DNA of 64,000 nucleotides. Source: Prochlorococcus sp. AG-412-J13. Lineage in GTDB: Bacteria > Cyanobacteriota > Cyanobacteriia > PCC-6307 > Cyanobiaceae. Shown piece after piece: positions 56,077 through 64,000 of this stretch. The notes under the pieces are model-generated. The model searched no databases. It was not told where the DNA came from and worked only from the letters and a program-made list of their open reading frames with translations. A program made the translations under genes and the position numbers. The stretch lies in assembly GCA_003214815.1 (NCBI GenBank), contig QCLE01000003.1, positions 1 through 64,000 on the forward strand. Reading direction: 5' to 3'. Numbering within the stretch: position 1 is the stretch's first letter; each line of letters begins with the position of its first letter.

Positions 56077-57089
56077 ATTTATTTTTAATATTTCTTGGAT
56101 CAATTGGTTTTGATTTGTTAATAGGTGATCCAAGATTTTTGATCCACCCTGTTCAAGTAATTGGCTTTTATATAAAAAAAATATCTGATTACCTTATAAA
56201 TAATATTGGAGAAAATAAAAATATATTGTTTTGGGGAGGCCTCATCATAGCTATATCTACTATTGGAATGAGTTTTAGTTTAGGAAAATTGATAGAACTT
56301 AGTTATATGCAATCAAGAAATAATTTTTTTAGTGGTTTATTAATTTTTCTGGGACTTTCAAGTTGTATTGCCACTAAAGGACTTATTTCAAGTGTGAAAG
56401 AGATTGCAGAGCTAATAGAACGCAAAGAAATTAATGAACAAAATAAGAGAATAATCAAAGAGAAGGTACAAAGGATAGTAAGTAGGGATGTAAGCTCATC
56501 TTCTATAGAACATCTTTTGAGATCAAGTACAGAGAGTCTTACCGAAAATTCTGTTGATGGAATATTTGGGCCATTATTTTGGATTTTTATTGGAATTATT
56601 TTTATGAAATTTTCAATTTTTCTACCAGGACCTTTGTCACTTGGTTTTTCTTATAAAGCCATTAGTACTTTGGATTCAATGATAGGTTACAAATATGATT
56701 ATTTTATATATTTAGGTTTTTTTAGTGCAAAAATCGAGGATTTTTTTACGTTTATTCCTTCAAGATTAGTTTTAATCACATTACCTTTAGTCAGTTCCAA
56801 AGTTAAAGAATATGGATCAATTATAAAAAAAAGCTATCTTGATGGTAAAAAATATGATTCGCCTAATGCTGGGATTTCAGAAGCTATATTTGCTTATATT
56901 TCTGGTATTAAATTGGGTGGAAAAAGTAAATATAAAAATGAGCTTATTGAAAAGCCAATGATCAATGTCAATGGAGATAATTGCAATGGAGAGAAAATTA
57001 AATTTATTTGTCAATTAATTTTGAGATTACAATCTTTATGGATAATAATTTTTGTCTTAATTTTTTTTATAATTTCGAATTTAATTTGA
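56064..57089 (+). CDS. cobD: Adenosylcobinamide-phosphate synthase (CobD/CbiB)
   Basis: Membrane enzyme attaching aminopropanol to the corrin ring. 341 residues, ~5-6 membrane helices. Motifs: [58 protein letters not shown] and [21 protein letters not shown]. Start TTG at 56064, within the ilvC end. CobL for the same pathway is at 8 kb. Confidence 0.93.
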   Translation: MAEINLFLIFLGSIGFDLLIGDPRFLIHPVQVIGFYIKKISDYLINNIGENKNILFWGGLIIAISTIGMSFSLGKLIELSYMQSRNNFFSGLLIFLGLSSCIATKGLISSVKEIAELIERKEINEQNKRIIKEKVQRIVSRDVSSSSIEHLLRSSTESLTENSVDGIFGPLFWIFIGIIFMKFSIFLPGPLSLGFSYKAISTLDSMIGYKYDYFIYLGFFSAKIEDFFTFIPSRLVLITLPLVSSKVKEYGSIIKKSYLDGKKYDSPNAGISEAIFAYISGIKLGGKSKYKNELIEKPMINVNGDNCNGEKIKFICQLILRLQSLWIIIFVLIFFIISNLI

Positions 57090-57134
57090 TACTAAATTAG
57101 TTTTAAAATTATTAATATAGACAATAAAGATTCT

Positions 57135-57380
57135 ATGCAAGAAAACAGCTCTCCAATGGAAAATCAAAATGATGATTTTACTAATACATCATCGACTGAT
57201 AATGAAGACTCAAAATGGGTAGACAATCAAGGAGATGAAGTAAAGAATGTTTTTGGATTTAATAGCAGTGCTGAACTCGTAAATGGTAGAGCAGCAATGA
57301 TAGGATTCTTAATGCTCATATTAACCGAATTAGTTTTTCGCGGCAGGCCTGTGACGTCTTCAATTTTTGGTATTAATTAA
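57135..57380 (+). CDS. hli: High-light-inducible protein (Hli)
   Basis: 81 residues. The acidic, Asn-rich N-terminal half is followed by the chlorophyll-a/b-binding motif FGFNSSAELVNGRAAMIGFL and one membrane helix ending LTELVFRG. Hli proteins bind chlorophyll and carotenoid and protect photosystem II under high light and other stresses. The motif is complete (ExxNGRxAMxGF). Followed 2 bp later by a small membrane protein gene. Confidence 0.95.
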   Translation: MQENSSPMENQNDDFTNTSSTDNEDSKWVDNQGDEVKNVFGFNSSAELVNGRAAMIGFLMLILTELVFRGRPVTSSIFGIN

Positions 57381-57381
57381 A

Positions 57382-57594
57382 ATGGAAACAAGAAAATCTA
57401 ATCCCATAAAAGTATTCTTATACATATCTGTATGGGTAATAATTTGGGGCACTTTAGGATCTTTTATCGATTATCCACTATATAAAAATAAAATTTATTT
57501 AGAAGGAAGCATATATCAGTATCTTACTTTCACATTTACAGCAATGATTGCCATTATATCTGCAAAGTTTTTATATAAAAAAATTGATTTATAA
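57382..57594 (+). CDS. Small membrane protein (70 aa)
   Basis: ATG at 57382, right after the hli stop. Two hydrophobic helices (VFLYISVWVIIWGTLGSFI and YLTFTFTAMIAIISAKFL) with a short tail YKKIDL. Cotranscribed with hli in all likelihood. A role near the thylakoid is suggested by the neighbour only. No family recognised. Confidence 0.65.
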   Translation: METRKSNPIKVFLYISVWVIIWGTLGSFIDYPLYKNKIYLEGSIYQYLTFTFTAMIAIISAKFLYKKIDL

Positions 57595-57846
57595 AAACTT
57601 GTACCTAAATTTCTTAATTATTTTTGCTGGTTCTTTGCTGTAATTGGACTCGTAAAGTATCCACTGATGTGTTTCAGTATCATGATCACAATCATAATTA
57701 CCAGATAAGTTATCGTAGCTTGATAGAGCTGAGTGACAATATTGATCTGCCTCAAACGCAGAGTCATAACCTGTTAAAAAATATATCAAGAATACAACAG
57801 TAATTAAGAAAAAAAATACTTGAGAAACTAAATTAACTTCTTTCAT
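57589..57846 (-). CDS. Small exported or membrane-anchored protein with Cys pair (85 aa)
   Basis: N-terminal hydrophobic helix (VFFFLITVVFLIYFL) then a polar domain with two Cys (DQYCHSALSSYD, NYDCDHDTETHQW) that could form a disulfide outside the cytoplasm. C-terminus basic. Its 3' end overlaps the plus-strand neighbour by 6 bp. No family recognised. Confidence 0.55.
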   Translation of the reverse strand: MKEVNLVSQVFFFLITVVFLIYFLTGYDSAFEADQYCHSALSSYDNLSGNYDCDHDTETHQWILYESNYSKEPAKIIKKFRYKFL

Positions 57847-57904
57847 AAGAGATTTTAAAATTTCAATATATCATCTAATAAAATTTTTCGATTTAAAAAT
57901 ATAG

Positions 57905-58150
57905 CTAACGACCAATATTAAAAACAAAGTCATGGAATTCTTGATTATTCAGATACAAAACTACTAAAAGTATTAGAATTATGTTCAAACCTAGGACTAT
58001 AGATCCAAAAATATTAATTTGTTTTTTACCTGGCAAAGTGTAAGTAAATTTCTTGCCTTTAAGAAAAGCAGCTAACCCTTTTTTTTCTTTTTTTGAATCT
58101 TTTATTTCCGCATCATTCTTAAATTCATTATCAGAGAAACCTTTTACCAT
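57905..58150 (-). CDS. Small membrane protein (81 aa)
   Basis: The N-terminal ~45 residues are charged and Lys-rich (KDSKKEKKGLAAFLKGKKF). One transmembrane helix follows (IFGSIVLGLNIILILLVVLYL) and a short tail. Probably N-in. No family recognised; the charged head could bind nucleic acid or lipid. Confidence 0.6.
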   Translation of the reverse strand: MVKGFSDNEFKNDAEIKDSKKEKKGLAAFLKGKKFTYTLPGKKQINIFGSIVLGLNIILILLVVLYLNNQEFHDFVFNIGR

Positions 58151-58204
58151 TACAAATTAAATAATAAGTTAATAATATTCCAAAAAAATAAATTATTTTA
58201 ATAA

Positions 58205-58516
58205 TTAACAATTTTTAATCACATACGGGATCATAAATGAAATTCTCTTATTTAAGAAATTTTTCAAATAATAAGCTTCAATAATTTCAGACTGCAAACC
58301 CAATAAACTAGATTGACATTTGAATCTATTTTGATCAAATACTACTAATTGAAGTTTTTCTATTTCAGAAACTAACTCTTTACAAACTTGGGTTTGAGAA
58401 TCTTTAATACAATCACTAGATTGTTTTAAAATCTTAGATTTTGTTGGTATTGTTTCTGCTATAACAAAATTAGATAACAACAAAAATTTCAAGAATAAAA
58501 TAGTTGAACATTTCAT
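58205..58516 (-). CDS. Small secreted protein with four Cys (103 aa)
   Basis: Signal peptide MKCSTILFLKFLLLSNFVIA, cleavage likely before ETIP. The mature part contains Cys in SSDCIKDS, TQVCKEL, RFKCQSS and the final residue (VIKNC), giving two possible disulfides. Helical otherwise. No family recognised. On the same strand as the preceding small genes. Confidence 0.6.
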   Translation of the reverse strand: MKCSTILFLKFLLLSNFVIAETIPTKSKILKQSSDCIKDSQTQVCKELVSEIEKLQLVVFDQNRFKCQSSLLGLQSEIIEAYYLKNFLNKRISFMIPYVIKNC

Positions 58517-58600
58517 TAATTCTTAAAATTTCTAAATTTTGGATGGCTTGTTATGTTGTAAATTCTAGTCATTGAGCTATATTATAATTTTTGGCAATTA

Positions 58601-58625
58601 AAAAAAGATGCCCTAAAAGAGCACC
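58601..58625 (-). terminator. Intrinsic terminator downstream of hupB
   Basis: On the minus strand GGTGCTC pairs with GGGCATC (five Watson-Crick and two G-T pairs) around loop TTTTA and is followed by a run of at least six T. It lies 33 bp after the HU gene stop. Confidence 0.75.
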
Positions 58626-58657
58626 TTGGAATTAAGGGAAGAAATAGATTAATAAGA

Positions 58658-58933
58658 TTACCCTTGAACTCTATCCTTGAAAAGTTTACCAGCAGAGAAT
58701 GTTGGGACTCTTTTAGCAGGTATTGCTATTTTTTCGCCTGTCTTAGGGTTTAATCCCTGTCTTGCAGAACGATCTCTTGGCTCAAAAGAACCAAATCCTA
58801 GTAAGGAGACTTTTTTGCCTTCCACTACTGAGTCAACAATAGTTTCAATAGCTGCATCAACAACTAAAGAAACATCCGTTTTTGTGAGCTCTGTACGAGC
58901 AGCAACAAGATTTACTAAATCAGCTTTGTTCAT
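58658..58933 (-). CDS. hupB: DNA-binding protein HU
   Basis: 91 residues starting MNKADLVNLVAARTELTK (ATG at 58933); an upstream ATG at 58966 would add 11 residues not typical of HU. GFGSFEPRDRSARQGLNPKTG is the DNA-binding arm region, then PAKRVPTFSAGKLFKDRV. Histone-like, nucleoid architecture. Confidence 0.97.
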   Translation of the reverse strand: MNKADLVNLVAARTELTKTDVSLVVDAAIETIVDSVVEGKKVSLLGFGSFEPRDRSARQGLNPKTGEKIAIPAKRVPTFSAGKLFKDRVQG

Positions 58934-59008
58934 TGAATTGTTTGTAAAGCAGAGATTTAAAGACAAGTGTTTTAATCAAGCCTAAAAAACCTCGAACTTG
59001 CATATCAT

Positions 59009-59299
59009 ATGGAGCAAATACAAATACGGCAACTGAAAATGCCGGCGGCGCAAAGCTTTATACAAATCTTAGGGACATTTTTAGCTACATTATTTATTTT
59101 TATAGCCTCACATTTTTCTTATATAAAATTAGACTCTTTAACTATAAAACAGTTAAAACCACTGGTAGGACTTGATTTAACCTTAAAAATTCTAAATTCA
59201 TTTATCAAAGAAAATATATCAAAGAGAAATAAAGTTAAGAATTTGAGCTATTTATTATGTTTTATTAATTTTCAGATATATTTCCTTCTCATCACATGA
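59009..59299 (+). CDS. Doubtful small membrane protein
   Basis: 96 codons from ATG 59009 (or ATG 59039). One hydrophobic segment (ILGTFLATLFIFIASHF) and a second near the end (LLCFINFQIYFLLI). No ribosome binding site or neighbour support, and composition is close to that of random AT-rich sequence. May not be a gene; a remnant is possible. The following ~260 bp to glgX hold nothing I can support. Confidence 0.3.
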   Translation: MEQIQIRQLKMPAAQSFIQILGTFLATLFIFIASHFSYIKLDSLTIKQLKPLVGLDLTLKILNSFIKENISKRNKVKNLSYLLCFINFQIYFLLIT

Positions 59300-59560
59300 A
59301 ACAGCATGATTTTTATTTTGATTACAACAAAAATCTGGTTTTATCATTATTAAACTTTATCTATAAATCGTTTGATTCACTGAGTAAATGGATAGATAAA
59401 TTGCGATGATTTAGAAAATTAATATCATCCAAGATTTAATGAAGTTGATTAATGAAACCTTAAAATTGAGTTTTTTTTTTCAAATTTTGCATCTATTATT
59501 CAATTAGTAGTATTTTTGAAAAATTATCTCAATATTTAATTTATCAATGATAAAGAGACA

Positions 59561-61594
59561 GTGACTCATATCAATAAAGGTAAACCATTTCCCTTAGGAA
59601 GTTCTCTAACTACCCAAGGAGTTAATTTTTCCCTAATAGCTACGAATGCAGAATATGTAGAAATCTTATTGTTTGAAAAAGAGGACTCTATTTACCCAAA
59701 AACTATACTGAAACTTGATCAGAATCATAATACTGGTTCTTACTGGCATGCTGAAATAAGCAATCTAAATGAAGGATGTATTTATGCTTTTAGAATAAAA
59801 CAAAAAAATAATGGGATTAATAATAATTACGAAAAAAAAGTTTTACTTGATCCGTGTTCAAGAGGTATTACTGGATGGGGATGTTATAGAAGAGAGAATG
59901 CATTAAAAACGCACGACAATACCAATACTTGTCTTAAAAGCGTTGTTTGCGATAGAGAATTGTTTAATTTTAAAGATTATCCAAGACCAAAACATTCTTG
60001 GGAAGAAACAATTATTTATGAACTCCATATCAAAGCCTTCACTGAATCAATTGATAAAGATGATAGTTGTTTTAAGAAATTTTTAGAAAAAATTCCTTAT
60101 CTCAAGGAACTTGGTATTACAACAATAGAATTTCTTCCAATTTTTTGTTTTGATCCAACTGATGCACCAAATGGTTTAGAAAATTTTTGGGGTTATAGTC
60201 CAATTAATTGGTTTACGCCGCATTTTGAATACCTTTCGAATGAATCAGCTGAAAAAAACAGAAAGGAATTCAGGAAATTAGTAGAGGAATGTCATAAGGC
60301 AGACATTGAAGTTATTTTAGATGTTGTATACAATCATACTTCTGAAGGAGATTCAAAAGGACCCGCGATATCTTGGAAAGGTATAGATGAAAATCTTTAT
60401 TATTTTATTGGGAAAGATAAAAATTATCAGGACGTATCTGGTTGTGGTAATACTATTGCAGCAAACAGAGGATTAGTTAGGAAACTAATAATTGAATCAT
60501 TAAAGTGTTGGGCAAGTGAATTTGGGATTGATGGTTTTAGATTTGATTTAGGTATTGCCTTATCAAGAGGAGAAAATCTCTCGCCACTCGATAATCCTCC
60601 AATTTTCGAAGACATAGAATGTGAACCAGAACTTGTTGATCTAAAGTTTATAAGTGAACCATGGGATTGTGGAGGTTTATATAAATTAGGTGATTTCCCA
60701 TCTAATAATACTTTCACTTGGAATGGTCATTTTAGAGATGACTTGCGAAGATTTTGGAAAGGAGATAAAGATACAGCTTGGAATATGAGCGATAAAATTA
60801 AAGGTAGTCCATCAATTTATAAAGAAGATAATATTTTCCCTAAATCAATAAATTTTATTACTTCTCATGATGGTTTCACCCTAAAAGATTTAGTAACTTT
60901 CAATAGAAAACATAATTTTGCTAATAAAGAACAAGATAGAGATGGTGATAACCATAACAATTCTTGGAATCATGGGATAGAGGGTCCAACTACAAACTTG
61001 TTAATAAAAAATTTAAGAAAAAGACAACAAAAAAATCTTCTTCTTAGTTTACTTATCTCTAGAGGTGTTCCAATGTTACTTATGGGTGATGAAATAGGTA
61101 GGTCACAAGGAGGTAACAATAATTCTTGGTGCCAAAACAATTTATTGGGTTGGATGAATTGGGATGATGCTCAACAAGATTTAGAATTATTAGATTATTT
61201 AAAATACGTCATAAAAATTCGAAAAAAACTTAGAAACGTTTTTAATCCATCATTCTTTCCTAGCAATGCTAAACAAGAAAATATCCCAAGATATCAATGG
61301 CATGGAATAAATTTAGATAACCCCGATTGGAGTAGTTGGTCACATACAGTTGCCTTTAGCATTAATAAAGGGAAAACTAATCCTCTGGTCTGGATAGGTT
61401 TAAATGCTTATTCAAAAAGCATCGATTTCCCCTTGCCAAAATGTAAATGTAACTGGTTAAAAGTAATTGATACTAGCAAGTCTGCGATTTTTAAACCCTT
61501 TACTATTAATGAAAATTCTGTTTTATTAGAAAGTAGAAGCTCTCTATTAATTATTTCAGAAGAAGTATTTGGGGCAAAAAATAATATATTCTAA
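59561..61594 (+). CDS. glgX: Glycogen debranching enzyme (GlgX / isoamylase type)
   Basis: GH13 alpha-1,6-glucosidase that trims glycogen branch points. 677 residues, start GTG at 59561. The N-terminal CBM48-like domain (QGVNFSLIATNAEYVEILLFE) is followed by the catalytic barrel with DVVYNHTSEG, GFRFDLGIAL (nucleophile Asp), FISEPWDCGG (acid/base Glu) and FITSHDGFTL. The C-terminal beta domain ends VLLESRSSLLII. Two bp after the stop begins the tRNA-Gly gene on the other strand. Confidence 0.95.
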   Translation: MTHINKGKPFPLGSSLTTQGVNFSLIATNAEYVEILLFEKEDSIYPKTILKLDQNHNTGSYWHAEISNLNEGCIYAFRIKQKNNGINNNYEKKVLLDPCSRGITGWGCYRRENALKTHDNTNTCLKSVVCDRELFNFKDYPRPKHSWEETIIYELHIKAFTESIDKDDSCFKKFLEKIPYLKELGITTIEFLPIFCFDPTDAPNGLENFWGYSPINWFTPHFEYLSNESAEKNRKEFRKLVEECHKADIEVILDVVYNHTSEGDSKGPAISWKGIDENLYYFIGKDKNYQDVSGCGNTIAANRGLVRKLIIESLKCWASEFGIDGFRFDLGIALSRGENLSPLDNPPIFEDIECEPELVDLKFISEPWDCGGLYKLGDFPSNNTFTWNGHFRDDLRRFWKGDKDTAWNMSDKIKGSPSIYKEDNIFPKSINFITSHDGFTLKDLVTFNRKHNFANKEQDRDGDNHNNSWNHGIEGPTTNLLIKNLRKRQQKNLLLSLLISRGVPMLLMGDEIGRSQGGNNNSWCQNNLLGWMNWDDAQQDLELLDYLKYVIKIRKKLRNVFNPSFFPSNAKQENIPRYQWHGINLDNPDWSSWSHTVAFSINKGKTNPLVWIGLNAYSKSIDFPLPKCKCNWLKVIDTSKSAIFKPFTINENSVLLESRSSLLIISEEVFGAKNNIF

Positions 61595-61595
61595 A

Positions 61596-61666
61596 AGCGG
61601 GCGGCGGGAATCGAACCCGCATCTTCAGCTTGGAAGGCTGAGGTTTTACCACTAAACCACGCCCGC
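61596..61666 (-). tRNA. trnG-UCC: tRNA-Gly (anticodon TCC)
   Basis: 71 nt on the minus strand. Acceptor GCGGGCG / CGCCCGC, discriminator T as in tRNA-Gly. Anticodon loop CTTCCAA gives TCC. T arm GCGGGTTCGATTCCCGC. CCA is not encoded. It lies 2 bp downstream of the convergent glgX stop. Confidence 0.96.
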
Positions 61667-61727
61667 ATTAAGTAATAGAATTACCATTGCAATAATACAT
61701 TATCAAACAATCAACAAAGTAAAAAGA

Positions 61728-63125
61728 TTGGAAAATTCACACTCGAAAAAAAATATTACTAGATCAACAACAAGATTAATGTTCTCTTATGGGCTAGGAG
61801 ATGCAGGCACAGGTTTAGTCGCGACGCAATTTGGTTTTTTTCTTTTCAAATTCTTTATTTCTGCTGGTTTACCAGTAATAATTGCAGGTTCATTATTAAT
61901 GTTAATAAAGATATGGGATGCAGTAAATGATCCATTAATTGGATGGTTAAGTGATCGTACCAAATCAAGATGGGGGCCTAGAATACCTTGGATGGTAGCA
62001 GCATCTGTTCCTCTTGGTTTCTCTTTAGCTGCGATATGGTGGACACCCACTGGTTCCGTGCTAACCAAGACTATTTACTATGCCATAATTTCTATAGTCG
62101 TAATGACTACTTATACAAGTATTAATCTTCCTTTTGCAGCTCTATCTACTGAAATTTCTGAAAAAACAGCAATAAGAACAAAACTAAACGCATCTAGATT
62201 TACTGGCTCAATAATTGCAGGACTAACTGGTTTAATAATTGCTGGAGTTGTATTAGGTTCTGAAGGATCAGCAAATAATGAATATTTTTTAATGGGTAAA
62301 ATAAGTGGATGTATTGCAGTAGCTGCAACATTAATTTCTTGTTGGGGCTTGGCTCCATTCGCAAAAAAAGCAAGAAGGCCTTCAGGAAAAGTCGAAGCTA
62401 TAACACTTCAATTCAAAAGGATCTTCAGAAATAAAAAATTTCTAAAAGTTATTACGCTTTATATTCTTCTCTGGTGCGCCTTACAATTGATGCAAACAGT
62501 AGCATTAATCTATGTAGAGGATGTACTGAATGTACCAACATATATTGCAAAGTGGATCCCGATACCTTTCCAAATTAGCGCTTTAGTGGGTTTACAAATA
62601 TGGACCAAAGTATCAAATAAATTGAATAGGATTTCAGCTTTAAACTATGGAGCGATTATTTGGATTATTTCATGTACGTTAGCTTTATTTTTACCTTCAT
62701 TATCAAAAATTTCAGGAGTTGGAGATAGTTTATTCATAAATGCCGGTAACATATTTCTGTTCATTCTTTTAATTTTCATAATCTGTCTTATTGGCATTGG
62801 AGCTTCAACCGCTTTTCTTATCCCTTGGTCACTACTTCCTGATGCAATAGATGAAGATCCAGAGAAACCAGCAGGATTATATACTGCTTGGATGGTCCTT
62901 ATTCAGAAGATTGGGATCGCGTTTAGTGTTCAATTATTAGGATTTTTGTTGTATTTATCTGGTTATCAATCATGCTTTGTTGATAAAGACAGTCTATATA
63001 TTATAGAACAATGCTTCTCAGCACAATTAACTATTAGATTATGTATTGGTTTTATACCCTCAATAATGGTAATAATTGGTCTTTTAATAATGAGAAAATG
63101 GGATCGAAAATTAATTACAAACTAA
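61728..63125 (+). CDS. GPH-family (MFS) sugar/sodium symporter
   Basis: 465 residues, about 12 membrane helices. The first cytoplasmic loop has the family motif DAVNDPLIGWLSDRTKSRWGPRIPW, like melibiose carriers and other glycoside-pentoside-hexuronide symporters. Start TTG at 61728. Position after glgX suggests carbohydrate transport but the substrate is unknown; export or uptake of a small sugar or osmolyte are both possible. Confidence 0.88.
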   Translation: MENSHSKKNITRSTTRLMFSYGLGDAGTGLVATQFGFFLFKFFISAGLPVIIAGSLLMLIKIWDAVNDPLIGWLSDRTKSRWGPRIPWMVAASVPLGFSLAAIWWTPTGSVLTKTIYYAIISIVVMTTYTSINLPFAALSTEISEKTAIRTKLNASRFTGSIIAGLTGLIIAGVVLGSEGSANNEYFLMGKISGCIAVAATLISCWGLAPFAKKARRPSGKVEAITLQFKRIFRNKKFLKVITLYILLWCALQLMQTVALIYVEDVLNVPTYIAKWIPIPFQISALVGLQIWTKVSNKLNRISALNYGAIIWIISCTLALFLPSLSKISGVGDSLFINAGNIFLFILLIFIICLIGIGASTAFLIPWSLLPDAIDEDPEKPAGLYTAWMVLIQKIGIAFSVQLLGFLLYLSGYQSCFVDKDSLYIIEQCFSAQLTIRLCIGFIPSIMVIIGLLIMRKWDRKLITN

Positions 63126-63134
63126 TATAAAGAT

Positions 63135-63890
63135 ATGTATTACCCTAATTTTTTTAAAAGACTTCTAAGCAGCTTAATCATTGGTGGGCAAGCAATTAAT
63201 TTTATCTTTAGAGGTAAAATATCCAAAAATGATCTCTTTGACCAACTTATGGAGTCAGGTCCTGAAAGTTTGTTAATTGTACTAATTACAGGAATTGCCG
63301 CAGGTACAGTTTTTAATATTCAAGTTGCATCCCAACTTACCAGTATGGGGGTTTCAAGTGAAATTGGAGGTTTATTAGCAGTAGGCATGGCGAGAGAAAT
63401 GGCTCCTCTTCTAACTGCTACTTTAATGACTGGAAAGGTTGCCACAGCATATGCTGCTCAACTGGGTACTATGAAAGTTACGGAACAAATTGAAGCAATA
63501 ACCATGTTAAGGACCGAACCAGTTCAATATTTAGTGGTCCCAAGGTTACTATCTATGGTAATAATGTCTCCAATACAGTGTCTTTTGTTTTTATCTGTAG
63601 CTTTATGGAGTGGACAAATTTGGAGCACAATTTTTTATAAAGTTCCTCCAATAGTTTTTTGGACATCTGTAAGATCAGGTAATGTGAGTTTAACCAGTAC
63701 AGACTTAACTTCAATGTTAATAAAATCTGTAGTTTTCGGATTACTTATTTCAATCATTGCGTGTGGATATGGACTCACAACTAAAGGTGGTCCAAAAGAA
63801 GTTGGAACAAGTACAACAGGTGCAGTTGTAATGACTCTCGTTACTGTATCTTTAATGGATGTATTACTAACACAAATTTTATTTGGATGA
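63135..63890 (+). CDS. MlaE/YrbE-type ABC transporter permease
   Basis: 251 residues, five to six hydrophobic helices. The signature RLLSSLIIGGQAINFIF start, MAREMAPLLTATLMTGKVATAYAAQLGTMKVTEQIEAI (the coupling region, in pieces) and GPKEVGTSTTGAVV are typical of MlaE permeases that move phospholipids or, in chloroplasts (TGD1), trafficked lipids between membranes. ATPase and MCE-domain partners are not in this window. Confidence 0.93.
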   Translation: MYYPNFFKRLLSSLIIGGQAINFIFRGKISKNDLFDQLMESGPESLLIVLITGIAAGTVFNIQVASQLTSMGVSSEIGGLLAVGMAREMAPLLTATLMTGKVATAYAAQLGTMKVTEQIEAITMLRTEPVQYLVVPRLLSMVIMSPIQCLLFLSVALWSGQIWSTIFYKVPPIVFWTSVRSGNVSLTSTDLTSMLIKSVVFGLLISIIACGYGLTTKGGPKEVGTSTTGAVVMTLVTVSLMDVLLTQILFG

Positions 63891-63894
63891 TTCT

Positions 63895-64000
63895 ATGTTT
63901 AACACTAAATCAAAAAAAGAGGAACCAGTAATAATATCTCCATCATTTAAGTTGCCAATCATTCTAATAGTTTTAAGTTTTATGCTTTTGTTTTTGAATA
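63895..64000 (+). CDS. N-terminus of a downstream membrane protein (truncated by window), possibly DUF3119
   Basis: ATG at 63895, 4 bp after the permease stop; the frame stays open to the window end (35 codons). MFNTKSKKEEPVIISPSF is polar, then a membrane helix starts (LPIILIVLSFMLLFLN). Position after a MlaE-type permease fits the cyanobacterial DUF3119 family as I remember it. Too little is visible to be sure. Confidence 0.6.
   Translation, partial: MFNTKSKKEEPVIISPSFKLPIILIVLSFMLLFLN

Noticed and set aside
1-64000. Search for phage, insertion sequence, CRISPR, toxin-antitoxin, restriction or defence islands
   Set aside because: None seen; tRNA genes here have no adjacent integrase or repeated tRNA end fragment, and nearly all genes are core metabolism.

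Overview
The window is a 64 kb piece of a small, AT-rich (by eye roughly 30% GC) cyanobacterial chromosome. It is best explained as a high-light-adapted Prochlorococcus. The support is the very compact layout with short or overlapping gene ends and the lineage-typical content: a nickel superoxide dismutase with its maturation protease instead of Fe/Mn-SOD, a high-light-inducible (Hli) protein, the cyanobacterial ClpR/ClpP3 pair, the ARC6/Ftn2 division protein, bifunctional CobL, a ThiE with an extra N-terminal domain, and several cyanobacteria-only conserved families. Almost everything is core housekeeping. I see no prophage, insertion sequence, CRISPR array, restriction system or recognisable defence island.

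Layout. 1-2.4 kb: the 3' end of a large Ig-like, Thr/Ser-rich surface-type protein and a secreted beta-rich protein. 2.4-11.2 kb: lexA with a probable self-operator, argF, ftsH, ribD, small cyanobacterial proteins, cobL, nadK, pheS. 11.3-19 kb: surE, ribF, thiE-thiS, two very small genes, larB, an in-frame trmD-ispF fusion, era. 19-25 kb: Bax-inhibitor-like protein, phoH, rpsP, ffh with a 13-copy perfect 18-bp repeat, ftn2. 25-32 kb: pdhA, a group 2 sigma factor, nnrED, mnmA, lnt, an FKBP. 32.4-33.9 kb: nickel locus (sodN, sodX, His-rich metal transporter). 34-38.7 kb: trpC, lpdA, a TrmH-family methyltransferase, murA. 38.8-44.6 kb: two tiny overlapping membrane-protein ORFs, tRNA-Leu joined to argD, folC, a GlcD-like oxidase, a cytosine-deaminase-like hydrolase, tRNA-His. 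44.7-50.5 kb: miaB and a reduced division cluster (ddl, unknown, ftsQ, ftsZ), SRP RNA, panB. 50.5-51.2 kb: a decayed DUF3721-like lipoprotein gene. 51.2-57.1 kb: hemW, PIN-TRAM protein, clpR-clpP3, ilvC, cobD/cbiB. 57.1-58.5 kb: hli and several small membrane or secreted proteins. 58.6-64 kb: HU, glgX, tRNA-Gly, a GPH-type sugar transporter, an MlaE-type permease and the start of its downstream gene.

Several machines have more than one part here: protein targeting (Ffh and SRP RNA), division (Ftn2, FtsQ, FtsZ), pyruvate dehydrogenase (E1 alpha and E3), arginine synthesis (ArgF, ArgD), flavin synthesis (RibD, RibF), corrinoid synthesis (CobL, CobD/CbiB), peptidoglycan (MurA, Ddl) and tRNA modification (TrmD, MnmA, MiaB, TrmH family).

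The observations most worth a second look are the trmD-ispF fusion, the Ffh minisatellite, two genes (sodX and the TrmH-family gene) whose essential N-terminal residues lie upstream of any ATG/GTG/TTG, the two 35-36-residue membrane ORFs beside murA, the tRNA-Leu/argD junction of only 5 nt, and the decayed DUF3721-like gene.
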